Assembly (NCBI RefSeq): GCF_003987225.1
Contig: NZ_PIPX01000001.1
Coordinates: forward strand, 1,364,001-1,428,000
Origin: Pseudidiomarina homiensis
GTDB lineage: Bacteria; Pseudomonadota; Gammaproteobacteria; Enterobacterales; Alteromonadaceae
Length of the DNA stretch: 64,000 nucleotides
Direction of reading: 5' to 3'
The notes under the pieces: generated by a model
Told to the model about the DNA's origin: nothing
Databases searched by the model: none
What the model saw: the letters and a program-made list of their open reading frames with translations, nothing else
Made by a program: the position numbers and the translations under genes
Shown: piece after piece, positions 36,707-47,394 of the stretch
How positions within the stretch are numbered: the stretch's first letter is position 1
How the letters are laid out: each line of letters opens with the position of its first letter

Positions 36707-38065
36707 TTAATTCCCGGCGACGTGCATGCTCTCCAGCAACACTGAGCCGGTGCGTACGCCATGACGCATGTCGGTATCGTTCCCGATGGCAATAATCGTC
36801 CGCAGCATATCTTGCAAGTTCCCAGCGATGGTGATTTCCTCTACTGGGTACTGAATTTCGCCGTTCTCGACCCAAAAGCCAGCAGCGCCGCGCGAATAGT
36901 CACCATTAACAAGGTTTACGCCCTGCCCCATAAGCTCCGTCACCAGTAAGCCAGTCCCCATGGTACGACAGAGATCAGCGAGGCTTTGCTCACTTTGCGA
37001 AACCTGCCAGGTATGAATACCACCAGCATGCCCCGTCGGGGTCATCTGCATTTTACGTGCGGCGTAACTGGTCAGTAGGTAACTTTGTAATACGCCTTTA
37101 TCAACAATAACTCGGTCACTGGTCGCAATACCTTCGTGATCAAATGGCGAGCTTGCTAATGCGCCCGACAAATGCGGCGTCTCTTTAATGGTCAGCCAAT
37201 CGGGCAAGACGACTTCACCGAGTTTGTCGAGTAAAAAGCTCGACTTACGATACAAGTTGCCACCACTAATGGCGCCAACAAAATGACCGAATAACGAGTT
37301 CGCCACATCAGCACGGAAAATGACCGGTACCTTTGCGGTATTGATTTTACGTGCGCCTAACCGAGCTAAGGTTTCATGTGCTGCTTGTTCAGCCACATGC
37401 TCCGGCGATTCCAAATCAGCGGTTGCACGCGCCACAGTGTAGGCGTAGTCGCGTTGCATCGCTTCGCCTTGCTTGCCAATCAACGAACAGCTCATTGCAT
37501 GGCGTGACTGCAAATAACCATCTAAAAAGCCGTGGCTATTGCCGTATACCCGATACCCGACATGGCTGCTGTAACTTGCACCATCGGAGTTTACAATCCG
37601 CTCATCAAGCGCCAAGGCGTGACGCTCGCACTGCAAGGCCTGAGCCAAAGCATAATCGGCGGATTGATCACCAGGGTGACAAAGATCGAGCTCAGGTACA
37701 TCGCGCGCCATCAGTTCGGCCGGAGCCAAGCCAGCAAAAGGATCAGGCGACGTGTAACGAGCGATTTCTAAGGCTTTTTCGACACTCGCGCGAATCGCCT
37801 GGGCTGATAAGTCAGTCGTTGACGCCGACCCTTTCTGTTGGCCTTTGTACAGCGTAATTCCTAACGCACCGTCTTTATTAAATTCGACGGTCTCGACCTC
37901 GCCTAGACGGGTCTCCACACTAATCCCACGACTACGTGTTAAAGCGCACTCCATGGCTGAGGCACCCAACTTTTCACCATAAGCGAGGGCATCGGCTACC
38001 GCCTGTTTTACCTCGGCTAATTCTGTTTGTAGCTCTGCTATTTCTGGTTTCAAACTAAACTCCAT
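36707..38065 (-). CDS. pmbA: TldE/PmbA subunit of the TldD-TldE protease
   Basis: PmbA (TldE) forms a heterodimeric metalloprotease with TldD that removes leader peptides and degrades unfolded peptides, as in microcin B17 maturation and CcdA decay. The 452-residue product is of the non-catalytic type: no HExxH, but with the family segments GYRVYGNSHGFLDGY, FLLDKLGEVVLPDWLTI and GVNLVNGDYSRGAAGFWVE. The ATG at 38065 lacks a good ribosome site. It diverges from darP; its partner tldD lies just beyond at 38632. Confidence 0.96.
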   Translation of the reverse strand: MEFSLKPEIAELQTELAEVKQAVADALAYGEKLGASAMECALTRSRGISVETRLGEVETVEFNKDGALGITLYKGQQKGSASTTDLSAQAIRASVEKALEIARYTSPDPFAGLAPAELMARDVPELDLCHPGDQSADYALAQALQCERHALALDERIVNSDGASYSSHVGYRVYGNSHGFLDGYLQSRHAMSCSLIGKQGEAMQRDYAYTVARATADLESPEHVAEQAAHETLARLGARKINTAKVPVIFRADVANSLFGHFVGAISGGNLYRKSSFLLDKLGEVVLPDWLTIKETPHLSGALASSPFDHEGIATSDRVIVDKGVLQSYLLTSYAARKMQMTPTGHAGGIHTWQVSQSEQSLADLCRTMGTGLLVTELMGQGVNLVNGDYSRGAAGFWVENGEIQYPVEEITIAGNLQDMLRTIIAIGNDTDMRHGVRTGSVLLESMHVAGN

Positions 38066-38119
38066 TGGTTGCTTGGTGCGTTGCCTGTTAAACTATGTCG
38101 GTAGCACAGAGGACATACC

Positions 38120-38635
38120 ATGCACGATAGTCACGACTTCGACCAAGACGACGATCAACTCGTCAGTAAATCTCAATTAAAACGTGAAGCAGAAGCACAG
38201 CAAGCGCTGGGTACGAAACTTGTCGACTTGCCCGCTGGCAAGCTGGAAAAGATTCCACTCGACGAAGCCCTACTTGACGCCATTCAGTTGGCGCAGCGTA
38301 TTCGCAACAAGCGCGAAGGCTTTCGCCGACAACTGCAACACATTGGCAAAATGATGCGCAATCGTGACACTGCTCCTATTGAGCAAGCGTTGTACGAACT
38401 TGAAAACGCACATCATGAGCAAAATGCTTTATTTCATCAGCTCGAAAAGCAACGCGATGCGATTTTGGCTGAAGGCGATAGCGCTATCCAAGACTTTTTG
38501 GAAACCTATCCACACGCTGACCGACAAAAATTACGGCAGCTGTATCGCCAAGCGCAAAAGCAACAGCAGCAAGGCAAACCGCCCGCCGCTGCACGCGAGC
38601 TCTTCAAGTATTTACGCGAAGTGACCGCTGCTTAA
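38120..38635 (+). CDS. darP: 50S assembly factor DarP (YjgA)
   Basis: DarP (YjgA, DUF615) associates with late 50S assembly intermediates. The 171-residue, highly charged helical protein contains [20 protein letters not shown] and [20 protein letters not shown], the hallmark segments, and a Gln/Lys-rich C-terminus. GAGG precedes the ATG. It diverges from pmbA as in E. coli, and its TAA overlaps the tldD TAA on the opposite strand within the palindrome TTAA. Confidence 0.95.
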   Translation: MHDSHDFDQDDDQLVSKSQLKREAEAQQALGTKLVDLPAGKLEKIPLDEALLDAIQLAQRIRNKREGFRRQLQHIGKMMRNRDTAPIEQALYELENAHHEQNALFHQLEKQRDAILAEGDSAIQDFLETYPHADRQKLRQLYRQAQKQQQQGKPPAAARELFKYLREVTAA

Positions 38636-40086
38636 GCAGTGCCACCTACGGTCAGGGCATCCAGCTTCAAGGTTGGTTGCCCAACGCCAACTGGCACACT
38701 TTGACCGTCTTTACCACACACACCGACACCGCTATCAAGGGCAAGATCATTGCCTACCATTGAGACCTGTCGCATTGCCTCAGGACCATTACCAATCAAG
38801 GTAGCCCCTTTCAGCGGCGCGGTAATTTTGCCATCTTCGATTAAATAAGCTTCGGACGCTGAAAAGACGAATTTGCCCGAAGTGATATCGACTTGGCCAC
38901 CGGCAAATTGCGGCGCATAAACCCCGCGTTTGACGCTGCGAATGATATCTTCCGGACTTGCCTCACCACCTAACATATAGGTATTGGTCATACGTGGCAT
39001 CGGTAAGTGCGCATAGGACTCGCGACGACCATTACCAGTAGGTGCAACGCCCATTAAGCGCGCATTCATTTTATCCTGCATATAACCAACCAAGCGCCCT
39101 TTCTCAATCAGGACGTTATAACCGGCTGGCGTACCTTCGTCATCAACCGTAAGCGAGCCGCGGCGGTCTGCCAAAGTACCGTCGTCAACAATGGTGCACA
39201 ATTCCGAGGCAACCTGCTCGCCGATCTTACCGGAATAGGCCGATGCGCCCTTGCGGTTGAAATCACCCTCAAGTCCATGACCAACAGCCTCATGCAGCAA
39301 TACGCCTGGCCAACCTGAACCGAGAACTACCGGCATCGTGCCAGCCGGTGCCGGTTGCGCTTCTAGGTTTACCAACGCTTGTCGCACGGCTTCTTTTGCA
39401 TAGCTTTGCCAGCGTGGCTCGGCCTCAGCCTGCTCGTTGGTAAAGAAATACTGGTAATCCACTCGTGCGCCACCGCCCGCGCTACCGCGTTCACGACGGC
39501 CATTTTGTTCGGCCAATACCGTACAGTTGACGCGCACCAATGGACGCACATCAGTCGCTAGCGTGCCGTCAGTAGCGATCACCAACACTTCATCATAACT
39601 ACCACTGACGCTGGCAATAACTTCAACGATACGGCTGTCGAGTGCACGCGCATAAGCATCCATTTCACGCAGTAAGGCAATTTTTGCCGCCTCATCAAGG
39701 CTGCCTAATGGATCCAGCCCTTGGTACCGTGGCGCACCCTGCACCGCCGTAGGGATATGTAGTTTGTTCGCCGTGCCAGCGGCAACAATACCGCGTGCAG
39801 CCGCTGCAGCTTGCTCGAGCGCAGCCGGAGTGATTTCGTCGGCATAGGCAAAACCGGTTTTGTCTTCGTGTAGTGCGCGCACACCAAGACCCGTCTCGAT
39901 GTGAAAACTGCCGGATTTAACGATGCCGTCTTCCAACACCCACGACTCGTTGCGACTATGCTGCAAATAGATATCCGCATAATCGATACTGCCGGTATAA
40001 AGCCCTGCTAAACGCTGTTGCAAGCGTTCAAGATCAAGCTCATTTGCGGTCAATAAATTGTCAATGACCTGATTGTGTTCACTCAT
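38632..40086 (-). CDS. tldD: Metalloprotease TldD
   Basis: TldD is the catalytic, zinc-binding half of the TldD-TldE protease. The 484-residue protein has the metal-site motif HEAVGH (residues 265-270) in [15 protein letters not shown], plus [20 protein letters not shown] and [16 protein letters not shown]. It overlaps the amidase gene upstream by 8 nt and shares its stop region with darP. The subunit PmbA is encoded 0.6 kb away, so both halves lie together here. Confidence 0.98.
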   Translation of the reverse strand: MSEHNQVIDNLLTANELDLERLQQRLAGLYTGSIDYADIYLQHSRNESWVLEDGIVKSGSFHIETGLGVRALHEDKTGFAYADEITPAALEQAAAAARGIVAAGTANKLHIPTAVQGAPRYQGLDPLGSLDEAAKIALLREMDAYARALDSRIVEVIASVSGSYDEVLVIATDGTLATDVRPLVRVNCTVLAEQNGRRERGSAGGGARVDYQYFFTNEQAEAEPRWQSYAKEAVRQALVNLEAQPAPAGTMPVVLGSGWPGVLLHEAVGHGLEGDFNRKGASAYSGKIGEQVASELCTIVDDGTLADRRGSLTVDDEGTPAGYNVLIEKGRLVGYMQDKMNARLMGVAPTGNGRRESYAHLPMPRMTNTYMLGGEASPEDIIRSVKRGVYAPQFAGGQVDITSGKFVFSASEAYLIEDGKITAPLKGATLIGNGPEAMRQVSMVGNDLALDSGVGVCGKDGQSVPVGVGQPTLKLDALTVGGTA

Positions 40087-40936
40087 GAATTACCTTCTTA
40101 CTACGGGCAAAATGTTTTGCCACTGGAATATTGCTACGGATCGGTTGCAAGCTATCAAGCTCGACACTCGCCGTGGCTAAGCAGGGACTCGTTACCCCAT
40201 CACATTCGCTTACTACGTTGCCCCAACCATCGATGATCAATGCATGGCCATAAGTTTCACGGCCATTCGCATGCGTGCCTACTTGCGCGCCAGCGACCAC
40301 GAAACATTGCTGCTCAATCGCTCGTGCCCGCGTCAACACCTGCCAATGCGCGGCGCCGGTGACCTTGGTAAACGCTGAGGGTAACGCAATAATAGCTGCG
40401 CCTTTATCGCGTAACGCCCGAAACAACTCGGGAAACCGCACATCATAACATACTGCAAGACCCAGCGTGCCAAACTCAGTAGCCACTGTAACAACCTCTT
40501 GTCCTGCCTCAGTCCACTTGGATTCACGATAGGTTTTGGTGTTATCCGCAACATCGACGTCGAACAAGTGGATTTTGTTGTAGCGCGCCAAACACTTACC
40601 GTCTGGCCCGAACAATAAGGATGCGGCGGAAAATTTCTCAGCGGCTTCGTCATCAACAATGGGCATTGTCCCGACCAACAAATAAATGCCATGCTGCGCC
40701 GCCAGCTGCGCTAATTGCGCCTGTAAGGGGGCTGTTTCGCTGTACAGTTCGGCATAGGAACGTTGTTGTTTATCGCCCGCACCAAAACACAAACAGGCTT
40801 CTGGCAAGACGACCAATTGCGGTCGAGCGGCGGGAAGTTGCTGTAGTAATTGTTCAATTATTTTCAGGTTCTGCTGCGGCTCCGGCAGGCTGGTCATTTG
40901 TACCGCTGTCAGTTGAACTTTCTTGTGCTGCTGCAT
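40079..40936 (-). CDS. Nitrilase-superfamily amidase, Nit1-like (deaminated glutathione amidase type)
   Basis: A carbon-nitrogen hydrolase. The Glu-Lys-Cys triad is visible as [22 protein letters not shown] and [10 protein letters not shown]. The later segment [20 protein letters not shown] and [13 protein letters not shown] resemble Nit1, which repairs deaminated glutathione; omega-amidase is the alternative. I start it at 40936 ([14 protein letters not shown]; 285 residues), where AGGAGGAG lies just upstream; this start lies 83 nt inside the end of yhdP. A longer frame to 41020 has no such site. It is followed by tldD with an 8-nt overlap, a neighbourhood seen in many gammaproteobacteria. 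Confidence 0.93.
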   Translation of the reverse strand: MQQHKKVQLTAVQMTSLPEPQQNLKIIEQLLQQLPAARPQLVVLPEACLCFGAGDKQQRSYAELYSETAPLQAQLAQLAAQHGIYLLVGTMPIVDDEAAEKFSAASLLFGPDGKCLARYNKIHLFDVDVADNTKTYRESKWTEAGQEVVTVATEFGTLGLAVCYDVRFPELFRALRDKGAAIIALPSAFTKVTGAAHWQVLTRARAIEQQCFVVAGAQVGTHANGRETYGHALIIDGWGNVVSECDGVTSPCLATASVELDSLQPIRSNIPVAKHFARSKKVIHE

Positions 40937-43900
40937 CAGGCTCCTCCTGCGGTAGTTGATCAACGGGAATCGGCACTTCACGACTGTCACGTGAAACCTC
41001 TTCGACGATGGGTTCGTCAATCGTGCCCGAAATCTTATATTCTAAGCGACTTATCACTTGCGCGTCTTGCAGCATCCTATCGATAAGCAATGCAGCCAGG
41101 CCCGAGGGCGGATTCACCATCCACGCTAAAATAACCGGCAAGCTGGATGTCACTTTAGGCACAAAGTACAGCTGGTAATCAATCGCATTGGTGACCAAAT
41201 TACTGGTACCGCTAATTTCCATATCGCCAGCGGATCCATTCATACGCGCCTGTTCAGTACTTACGACACCGTCGTCAATGGCGAACTGTCCAGCAAACTC
41301 AGTAAAGAACAAGCCATTGGCAAAGATATCGCGAAAATCAAACTGTAATTTACGTAAGATACTTTCCAGGCTCAACACCGAGAAAATGCGTGCGCCGCCA
41401 TCGCTGACGTCGTTCAGATAACCTTGCCCTAAACGCCAGTTCATACTGCCATCGAGCGAGGCAACATTAAAGGCCTCTGGCGTACCTTGCCAAACCAGCT
41501 CAAAATCAAAGTCTGCAGGACTATCTTGCACAATCGAGGTAATGTCATAGTCGCTCAGAAAGTTACCCAAGTCCTCACTGTTAAAGGTTCCGGTAACCGC
41601 TGTAACCGCAGCTTGGTCGGCGGTTGCTAATAGCCAGCGCAATTGCGCATTGAGTTCATGCTCGCCATTACGGATACGAATATCATCAAGGCGAACCTGC
41701 TCTACGCCCGGTACTAGACGGAAGGCAACTTCACCTAAGTCGTAGGCGCCGTAACTGCAACGCTTACATGCAAACTGAAATTCTGGCCAGCGGCTGAAAT
41801 CTTGCGGTGTAGCAGCCTCTTCAACTTCGGCAACAAGCTCTTCAGCAACTTGCTCGGGTGCGACCGGTGCCGCCAATTCAAAATAGTCTGCGCTGATGTC
41901 AACGCGCTCGCTCCGATCCCTAAACGCTGGCCAATAACTACCTTGCATGACGGCTTCTTGCGCCCGCCAATTGAAACGCCAAGTGTCGATAATTTCCTGC
42001 TCCACTGGCTCTTCTTGCGGCCACAATACAATGGCATTGTCATGCATACGGTGTTCGCCAAATTCAAGTGTTGCGACTTGCACCTCGATCACATCTGGAA
42101 TTGGACTGGCAAAATTTCGTTGCCGATCGCTTGCGGTTTGCTGCTCGCTCCACCACTGCTTGATAGTTGCAATGGTGTCCAGCCACTGCGCAGCGTCGGC
42201 TTGACCTAAGCCTACCTCCAACGGGAATTGTGGGTTGAGGCCTAATAGATCGGGGTTGGGCAATTGCCCCACGCGTTCACCAATGCGGCCATACCCCTGT
42301 TGCAGTACCGATGCGTCACCGTTGTATTGCAGTTCCAACAAGCTATGCTCGCCGAGCGTGCTGTTAATGAGCAAACTTTCAGGGCCACCTGAGACCTGCA
42401 ATTGCCAAGGCATGGCTTCGCCGATGCCCAACGCAAAAGGTTCGGGCAAGGTGAGTTCAAGGGCATTGAGATCAGATTGTTGCTGCCAATGAAAGGAGTA
42501 ACCGCCTGCCTCGGGCATCGACAAGGCCAGTTGGCCTTGCCAAGCAAATTCGCCGTTGGCAATTTGTGCGGTGGTCGGCTTTTGCTCAGCCAATTTCGTC
42601 ATCGACCACAACGCGTCAATCGCAACCTTCACATGATAATCTTGTTCGCGCGCCCGACCTTCGAGCGTGGCTGTCACCGGAAGTCGCTGCCAAGCAAAAG
42701 TTAAGTCCTCGGCGTCGATAACATCATTGCGGTAATGAATCCGTCCACGCAGATCGGTAAAGTTTTCACCTAAGCTGTCCACATAGAGGTCGTTCCCTTC
42801 CAGATCGGCGTAGCCTTCGGCAACCACTTGCCGGCTATTGTCTAACGGAATCGTCAGCTGCAAGGCGCCACGTAATGGCCCTGACAGCTGCAGCTCCGTG
42901 AGTGTAGTGCCCAACGAATCGGCTAGCGGACTTGCCGCAAATAAGGGTTGCAAACGCTCACTAGGACCCGTGATTGCGCCTTCAATCGTCAGCGTCGATG
43001 GTTGTACAAGAATATCGGCGATTTTGGTATCCACCTGCGGCAGCGTCACGCCCTCAATAACCGCATCGGTGGTGAGTATATGCATACGTTCATTGCCAAA
43101 GTGGACATAAGCCTTGGCATCAGAGACGACCGGCCAATTTGGCTGAAAGCGATACACCAACTGTTCAATCGATGCTTGGGCACGAAACACACCGGTCGGC
43201 TTTTGGTAGGGAAAATCTGCTACCGGCCCACGCCACACCATAGCAATGCCTGTTGCTGCACCTTCTAGTAATGCGGTTTGCAAATAGTCATAGAGATCAG
43301 CACCCATCACTTGCGGCATATATTGTCGCAACACATCGGCAGGAATAGGTTCAGCTGCGGCACTGGCGACTTTGGCATCAATATACAGTTCTTGGTCAAA
43401 GCGCAAACGGGCTTGCGCGCGAAGCGGTAGCCCTACTAAGTCAAAGCGACTGGTATCCGCTACGCTTAGTTCCCACGTATCGGCTGTTGTAGTAAATCGA
43501 CCATTCGCAGCGAGCTGCTCAAAACGCCAGGCTTGCCGGTCGCTCAGGTAAGCACTACTAATCGAGCTTTCCGCCCCCTGTAACCGCCAATGACCTTGGC
43601 GCCCCGAGCCTCGCACATCAAGACTGACGTTGGTTAACCCAGGAATTCCCGAAAAGCTTTGCCAGGCAATGTCGCGAGCACCAATTTGCCATTGCAGTGG
43701 CTGGCGGAGCTTTTGTTCGACGCTAACATCGACTGCACCGGTAAACGCTGCTTCGCGCAACTTATCAACCCACTCTTGACCACGACTACCGGTGAGTGTC
43801 GCAAGTTGCACCAGTGGCGCTAGCGGCACATCCTCAGCACTTAGCGCATAGTGGTCAGGGGTTTGCAGCCAGCTGACCGTCGGTAGCGTCCACGTTGTAT

Positions 43901-44831
43901 CGTCCTGCACCAAAGTAATGGGGTTGTTATTCACCAACCAGCCTTTTTCGCTTGGCCGTAACTTGAGCAAGCCTTTTGGAATAACGAGTTGGTGACGACG
44001 TTCTGCGACTTTCCAGTGCAGTTCGTTACGACCTAACTGCAAAATACCATTGCGAAAATCACTTTGGGCAAAGTTCAGCCACATGGTGAAATTGAATTCC
44101 GCTTGCGAGATTTGCGCATCCACCACTTTTTGCTGCAAGTAGCCGGCAATATCCAAATTCTCGGCACGTACATAAATTTGGCCCGCTAAATCCCGCGGGT
44201 CATTACCTTCAACATCAATGATCACGTCCAAAGAGTTCGCCGCAAGATCCGCCAGGCGCAAGCTGCCAAAGCCTTGGTGTGAGCGCCCTTGGTTGCTCCA
44301 GCTCAAACGCTCAATATCCACTGCGTGACGTACACCTAGCAAATTGATCAACTCTAACCGGCTGTCCTCAATCGTGACTTGGTCGAGTTGATTGAGAAAA
44401 AATCGCGGCAGCGTATCCGTCAGGTCCGCGTTTTCACCAAGTGAAGGATTGCGTAGGTCGTAGGTAAGCTGCAAATTTGCTAGGGTGACTTGCTCAAACT
44501 TCAATGACCACGTGCGCAGACTTTGCCAGAAGTTAAAAACCACACGCGCTTCGTTGAGTTGCAACTGCGTTGCTTCGCCGGCGAGGCGTTGCACTTCAAT
44601 GTCTTGCAAAATCAGTTGTGGTCCGGCGCTATTCCAGTCTGCGCCTAACTGACCGACGACAATTTCGGCGGCATAGTTATCGGCAAAAAAGCGTTCAACC
44701 TGATGGGTGACGTCGGGGAGCTGTGGCAGTAAGTAGCGCAATACGCTCAGCAACACCGCAAACAACACCAAGGCTGTCGCAATGCTGTAGAGTAAGGTTC
44801 GGTAGGCTACTTTTAATGACACTCGCCACAT
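40854..44831 (-). CDS. yhdP: YhdP, AsmA-like envelope lipid transport protein
   Basis: YhdP is a very large AsmA-like protein anchored in the inner membrane that helps carry phospholipid to the outer membrane (with TamB and YdbH in E. coli). The 1325-residue product has an N-terminal membrane helix (~10-33), a long beta-rich periplasmic body, and the C-terminal DUF3971/AsmA-2 region including GSAGDMEISGTSNLVTNAID and VPKVTSSLPVILAWMVNPPS. After that comes an acidic, disordered tail not conserved in the family; the downstream amidase start lies within its codons. It follows rng by 26 nt. Confidence 0.95.
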   Translation of the reverse strand: MWRVSLKVAYRTLLYSIATALVLFAVLLSVLRYLLPQLPDVTHQVERFFADNYAAEIVVGQLGADWNSAGPQLILQDIEVQRLAGEATQLQLNEARVVFNFWQSLRTWSLKFEQVTLANLQLTYDLRNPSLGENADLTDTLPRFFLNQLDQVTIEDSRLELINLLGVRHAVDIERLSWSNQGRSHQGFGSLRLADLAANSLDVIIDVEGNDPRDLAGQIYVRAENLDIAGYLQQKVVDAQISQAEFNFTMWLNFAQSDFRNGILQLGRNELHWKVAERRHQLVIPKGLLKLRPSEKGWLVNNNPITLVQDDTTWTLPTVSWLQTPDHYALSAEDVPLAPLVQLATLTGSRGQEWVDKLREAAFTGAVDVSVEQKLRQPLQWQIGARDIAWQSFSGIPGLTNVSLDVRGSGRQGHWRLQGAESSISSAYLSDRQAWRFEQLAANGRFTTTADTWELSVADTSRFDLVGLPLRAQARLRFDQELYIDAKVASAAAEPIPADVLRQYMPQVMGADLYDYLQTALLEGAATGIAMVWRGPVADFPYQKPTGVFRAQASIEQLVYRFQPNWPVVSDAKAYVHFGNERMHILTTDAVIEGVTLPQVDTKIADILVQPSTLTIEGAITGPSERLQPLFAASPLADSLGTTLTELQLSGPLRGALQLTIPLDNSRQVVAEGYADLEGNDLYVDSLGENFTDLRGRIHYRNDVIDAEDLTFAWQRLPVTATLEGRAREQDYHVKVAIDALWSMTKLAEQKPTTAQIANGEFAWQGQLALSMPEAGGYSFHWQQQSDLNALELTLPEPFALGIGEAMPWQLQVSGGPESLLINSTLGEHSLLELQYNGDASVLQQGYGRIGERVGQLPNPDLLGLNPQFPLEVGLGQADAAQWLDTIATIKQWWSEQQTASDRQRNFASPIPDVIEVQVATLEFGEHRMHDNAIVLWPQEEPVEQEIIDTWRFNWRAQEAVMQGSYWPAFRDRSERVDISADYFELAAPVAPEQVAEELVAEVEEAATPQDFSRWPEFQFACKRCSYGAYDLGEVAFRLVPGVEQVRLDDIRIRNGEHELNAQLRWLLATADQAAVTAVTGTFNSEDLGNFLSDYDITSIVQDSPADFDFELVWQGTPEAFNVASLDGSMNWRLGQGYLNDVSDGGARIFSVLSLESILRKLQFDFRDIFANGLFFTEFAGQFAIDDGVVSTEQARMNGSAGDMEISGTSNLVTNAIDYQLYFVPKVTSSLPVILAWMVNPPSGLAALLIDRMLQDAQVISRLEYKISGTIDEPIVEEVSRDSREVPIPVDQLPQEEPDAAAQESSTDSGTNDQPAGAAAEPENN

Positions 44832-44857
44832 AGGCTCTTTACCAACTACATCATCAA

Positions 44858-46327
44858 TTACATCATAACGACGTCAAACTGCTCTTGATGGTAGAGCGGT
44901 TCCACGGAGATTTTAACTTGCTTACCAATGAACACTTCAAGCTCTGCTAGGGCGTGTGATTCTTCATTTAACAACGCATCCGTAACCGCAGCCGACGCGT
45001 AAATCACAAAATGATCTGCGGCGTAAGCACGATTCACGCGCACAATCTCGCGCATAATTTCGTAACACACGGTTTCAACCGTCTTCATGCTGCCACGGCC
45101 ACTACACACAGGGCATTCGGAACATAACACATGCTCTAAGCTCTCGCGCGTGCGCTTGCGCGTCATCTCAACTAAACCAAGCGAGGTAAAGCCATTAATC
45201 GAGGTTTTCGCACGGTCTTTTGCCAACGCCTGTTCAAGACTATGCAGCACGCGACGCCGATGATCAGCATTTTGCATGTCAATGAAGTCGATGATAATAA
45301 TCCCGCCCAAGTTACGCAGTCGCAGTTGTCGCGCAATGGCCTGCGTCGCCTCAATGTTGGTGTTGAAAATCGTTTCTTCGAGGTTGCGATGCCCGACAAA
45401 GCCCCCCGTATTGATGTCGATCGTGGTCATCGCCTCGGTCTGATCAATAATGATCGAGCCGCCTGATTTCAGCTCAACTTTGCGATCAAGCGCGCGCTGC
45501 ACTTCATTTTCAACGTCAAACATATCGAAAATGGGCCGCTCGCCAGCGTAGTACTCAAGCGCCGACTCCAATTCAGGAATAAATTCGTGCACAAACTCTT
45601 GCAGCACTTCGAAAGTGATTTTCGAGTCGACCCGAATTCGCTCAATTTCGTCACCGACAAAATCGCGTAAAATCCGGCAAGATAGATTGAGGTCTTCATA
45701 GACAATGCCGATCTTACGCATGCCCTTGCGACGCTTTTGCAAGGTATCCCAGAGCCGCCGTAAAAAAGCTGCGTCGCGGCGTAACTCGGTATCGCTAGCT
45801 CCTTCGGCCGCGGTACGTACAATAAAGCCACCCTCTTCGTCACAATACGGTTGCGCCGCCTGTTTTAAACGTTCGCGCTCGGCTTCATCTTCAATACGTT
45901 GCGAAATCCCCACGTGCGGCGACTGCGGCATCAACACCATGTAGCGCGACGGAATCGTAATATCGGTGGTCAGTCGTGCCCCTTTCGTGCCAAGGGGGTC
46001 TTTGACGACCTGCACTAGGATATGCTGGCCTGGACGCACGAGCGTCGCAATATCAGGCGCTAAATCTGGACGTGGTGCGACACCTTCGGCCGCCGATAAC
46101 GGCGAAACAATGTCTGAGGCATGCAGAAACGCCGCTTTATCAAGGCCGATATCAACAAACGCAGCTTGCATGCCAGGCAGCACCCGCGCAACCTTGCCGA
46201 CATAGATATTACCCACCAGCCCACGTTTGGCTTGGCGCTCAATGTGGATCTCTTGCAATATACCGTTTTCAATTAATGCCACCCGCGTTTCTGTTGGGGT
46301 CACATTCATTAATATCTCAGCGCTCAT
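44858..46327 (-). CDS. rng: Ribonuclease G
   Basis: RNase G is an endoribonuclease of the RNase E family that matures the 5' end of 16S rRNA and decays some mRNAs. The 489-residue product has an N-terminal S1-like domain (GNIYVGKVARVLPGMQAAFV), the catalytic aspartate segments TIDINTGGFVG and GGIIIIDFIDM, and the zinc-link CPVCSGRG. It lacks the long C-terminal scaffold of RNase E. It overlaps maf by 4 nt. Confidence 0.98.
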   Translation of the reverse strand: MSAEILMNVTPTETRVALIENGILQEIHIERQAKRGLVGNIYVGKVARVLPGMQAAFVDIGLDKAAFLHASDIVSPLSAAEGVAPRPDLAPDIATLVRPGQHILVQVVKDPLGTKGARLTTDITIPSRYMVLMPQSPHVGISQRIEDEAERERLKQAAQPYCDEEGGFIVRTAAEGASDTELRRDAAFLRRLWDTLQKRRKGMRKIGIVYEDLNLSCRILRDFVGDEIERIRVDSKITFEVLQEFVHEFIPELESALEYYAGERPIFDMFDVENEVQRALDRKVELKSGGSIIIDQTEAMTTIDINTGGFVGHRNLEETIFNTNIEATQAIARQLRLRNLGGIIIIDFIDMQNADHRRRVLHSLEQALAKDRAKTSINGFTSLGLVEMTRKRTRESLEHVLCSECPVCSGRGSMKTVETVCYEIMREIVRVNRAYAADHFVIYASAAVTDALLNEESHALAELEVFIGKQVKISVEPLYHQEQFDVVMM

Positions 46328-46893
46328 TTCGCTTTACTCTCAACGGCTTGGATTAATTGTTCGGTTTCGTATAACGGTAGCCCCACCACCGCTAAATAGC
46401 TACCTTCAATGCGCTCAACAAACTTTGCCGCGCGGCCTTGAATACCATAACCGCCCGCTTTGTCGTGTGGCTCGCCAGAACGCCAATAGTCGGCTATTTC
46501 CGCATCCGAAAGTGGCTTAAAATGCACCAAAGTAGTGACTAAAACCACATCGGTTGCACCATTATGGTGCAATGCGACGGCGGTCATTGCTTGGTGGCTA
46601 CGCCCGGAAAGCATTTGCATCATTCTGCTGAAATCCGCTTCATCCAACGGCTTTTCTAATACCTGTTCATCACACACCACAATGGTGTCGGCACCAAGTA
46701 CCAATGCGTCGTCGTCCACCATCGCGGCACCTGCTTCCGCCTTTGTCTTCGCTAATCGTTGCACATAATCCGCCGCGGTTTCGTTCAGCTGTTGTTGCTC
46801 AGGTACCTCAGGGCGAACCACCGAAAATGGCCGATCTAGTAATTGCAGCAATTCATAGCGACGCGGTGAGCCGGAGGCTAAGACCAGATGCAT
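46324..46893 (-). CDS. maf: Maf-type nucleotide pyrophosphatase (dTTP/UTP class, YhdE)
   Basis: Maf proteins hydrolyse non-canonical or excess nucleoside triphosphates to monophosphates; the YhdE class prefers dTTP, UTP and modified forms. The 189-residue product has LASGSPRRYELL at the N-terminus, LGADTIVVCDEQVLEKP with the catalytic aspartate, and KAGGYGIQGRAAKFVERIEG. The position between mreD and rng matches the yhdE location. It overlaps rng by 4 nt. Confidence 0.96.
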   Translation of the reverse strand: MHLVLASGSPRRYELLQLLDRPFSVVRPEVPEQQQLNETAADYVQRLAKTKAEAGAAMVDDDALVLGADTIVVCDEQVLEKPLDEADFSRMMQMLSGRSHQAMTAVALHHNGATDVVLVTTLVHFKPLSDAEIADYWRSGEPHDKAGGYGIQGRAAKFVERIEGSYLAVVGLPLYETEQLIQAVESKAK

Positions 46894-46911
46894 AAACGAC
46901 TCCTGAAGGTT

Positions 46912-47394
46912 TTAACGAATTAGATAGCGGCGACGATAGCGGCGCAAAATCAAAAATAACCAAGGCCAAATAATGGCCGAAGAAAGCACCGGGTAAAGGT
47001 ACGGCAGATTAAACACGGCGTCGTTGAGCACGTGTTCAAGTTCATAGACGATAACGCGTTTCACAAAAATTAAGACACCGACAATCAGCAATTGTTGCGT
47101 CAGTGAATAATTTCGAATGCGCTGGAAGTGGCGTAACGCTGGGTAAGCCACCAGTACCAACGCAGTAGCATAGATGCCAAAGGTACTTCCCATCAAAATA
47201 TCAGTCAGCAGGCCCATGATGAGCACAGTCCCGAAACCCACACGATGGGGAATCGCGATCAACCAATAAATCAGTACCAGACTCACCCAATCCGGCCGCC
47301 AAGGCTCTAATACCGCAGGGATCGGCATGATGGTTAACACCAATGCCAGCACGTAACTGAATAATAATGGCAACAGCCCTGATTTAACCCACAT
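46912..47394 (-). CDS. mreD: Rod shape-determining protein MreD
   Basis: MreD is a small inner-membrane partner of MreC and the elongasome. The 160-residue product is almost wholly hydrophobic, with about five membrane helices, and contains the DILMGSTFGIYATALVL segment typical of the family, ending in a basic tail (RRYRRRYLIR). Sequence conservation is low, so the call also uses its place after mreC, with which it overlaps by 11 nt. Confidence 0.96.
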   Translation of the reverse strand: MWVKSGLLPLLFSYVLALVLTIMPIPAVLEPWRPDWVSLVLIYWLIAIPHRVGFGTVLIMGLLTDILMGSTFGIYATALVLVAYPALRHFQRIRNYSLTQQLLIVGVLIFVKRVIVYELEHVLNDAVFNLPYLYPVLSSAIIWPWLFLILRRYRRRYLIR

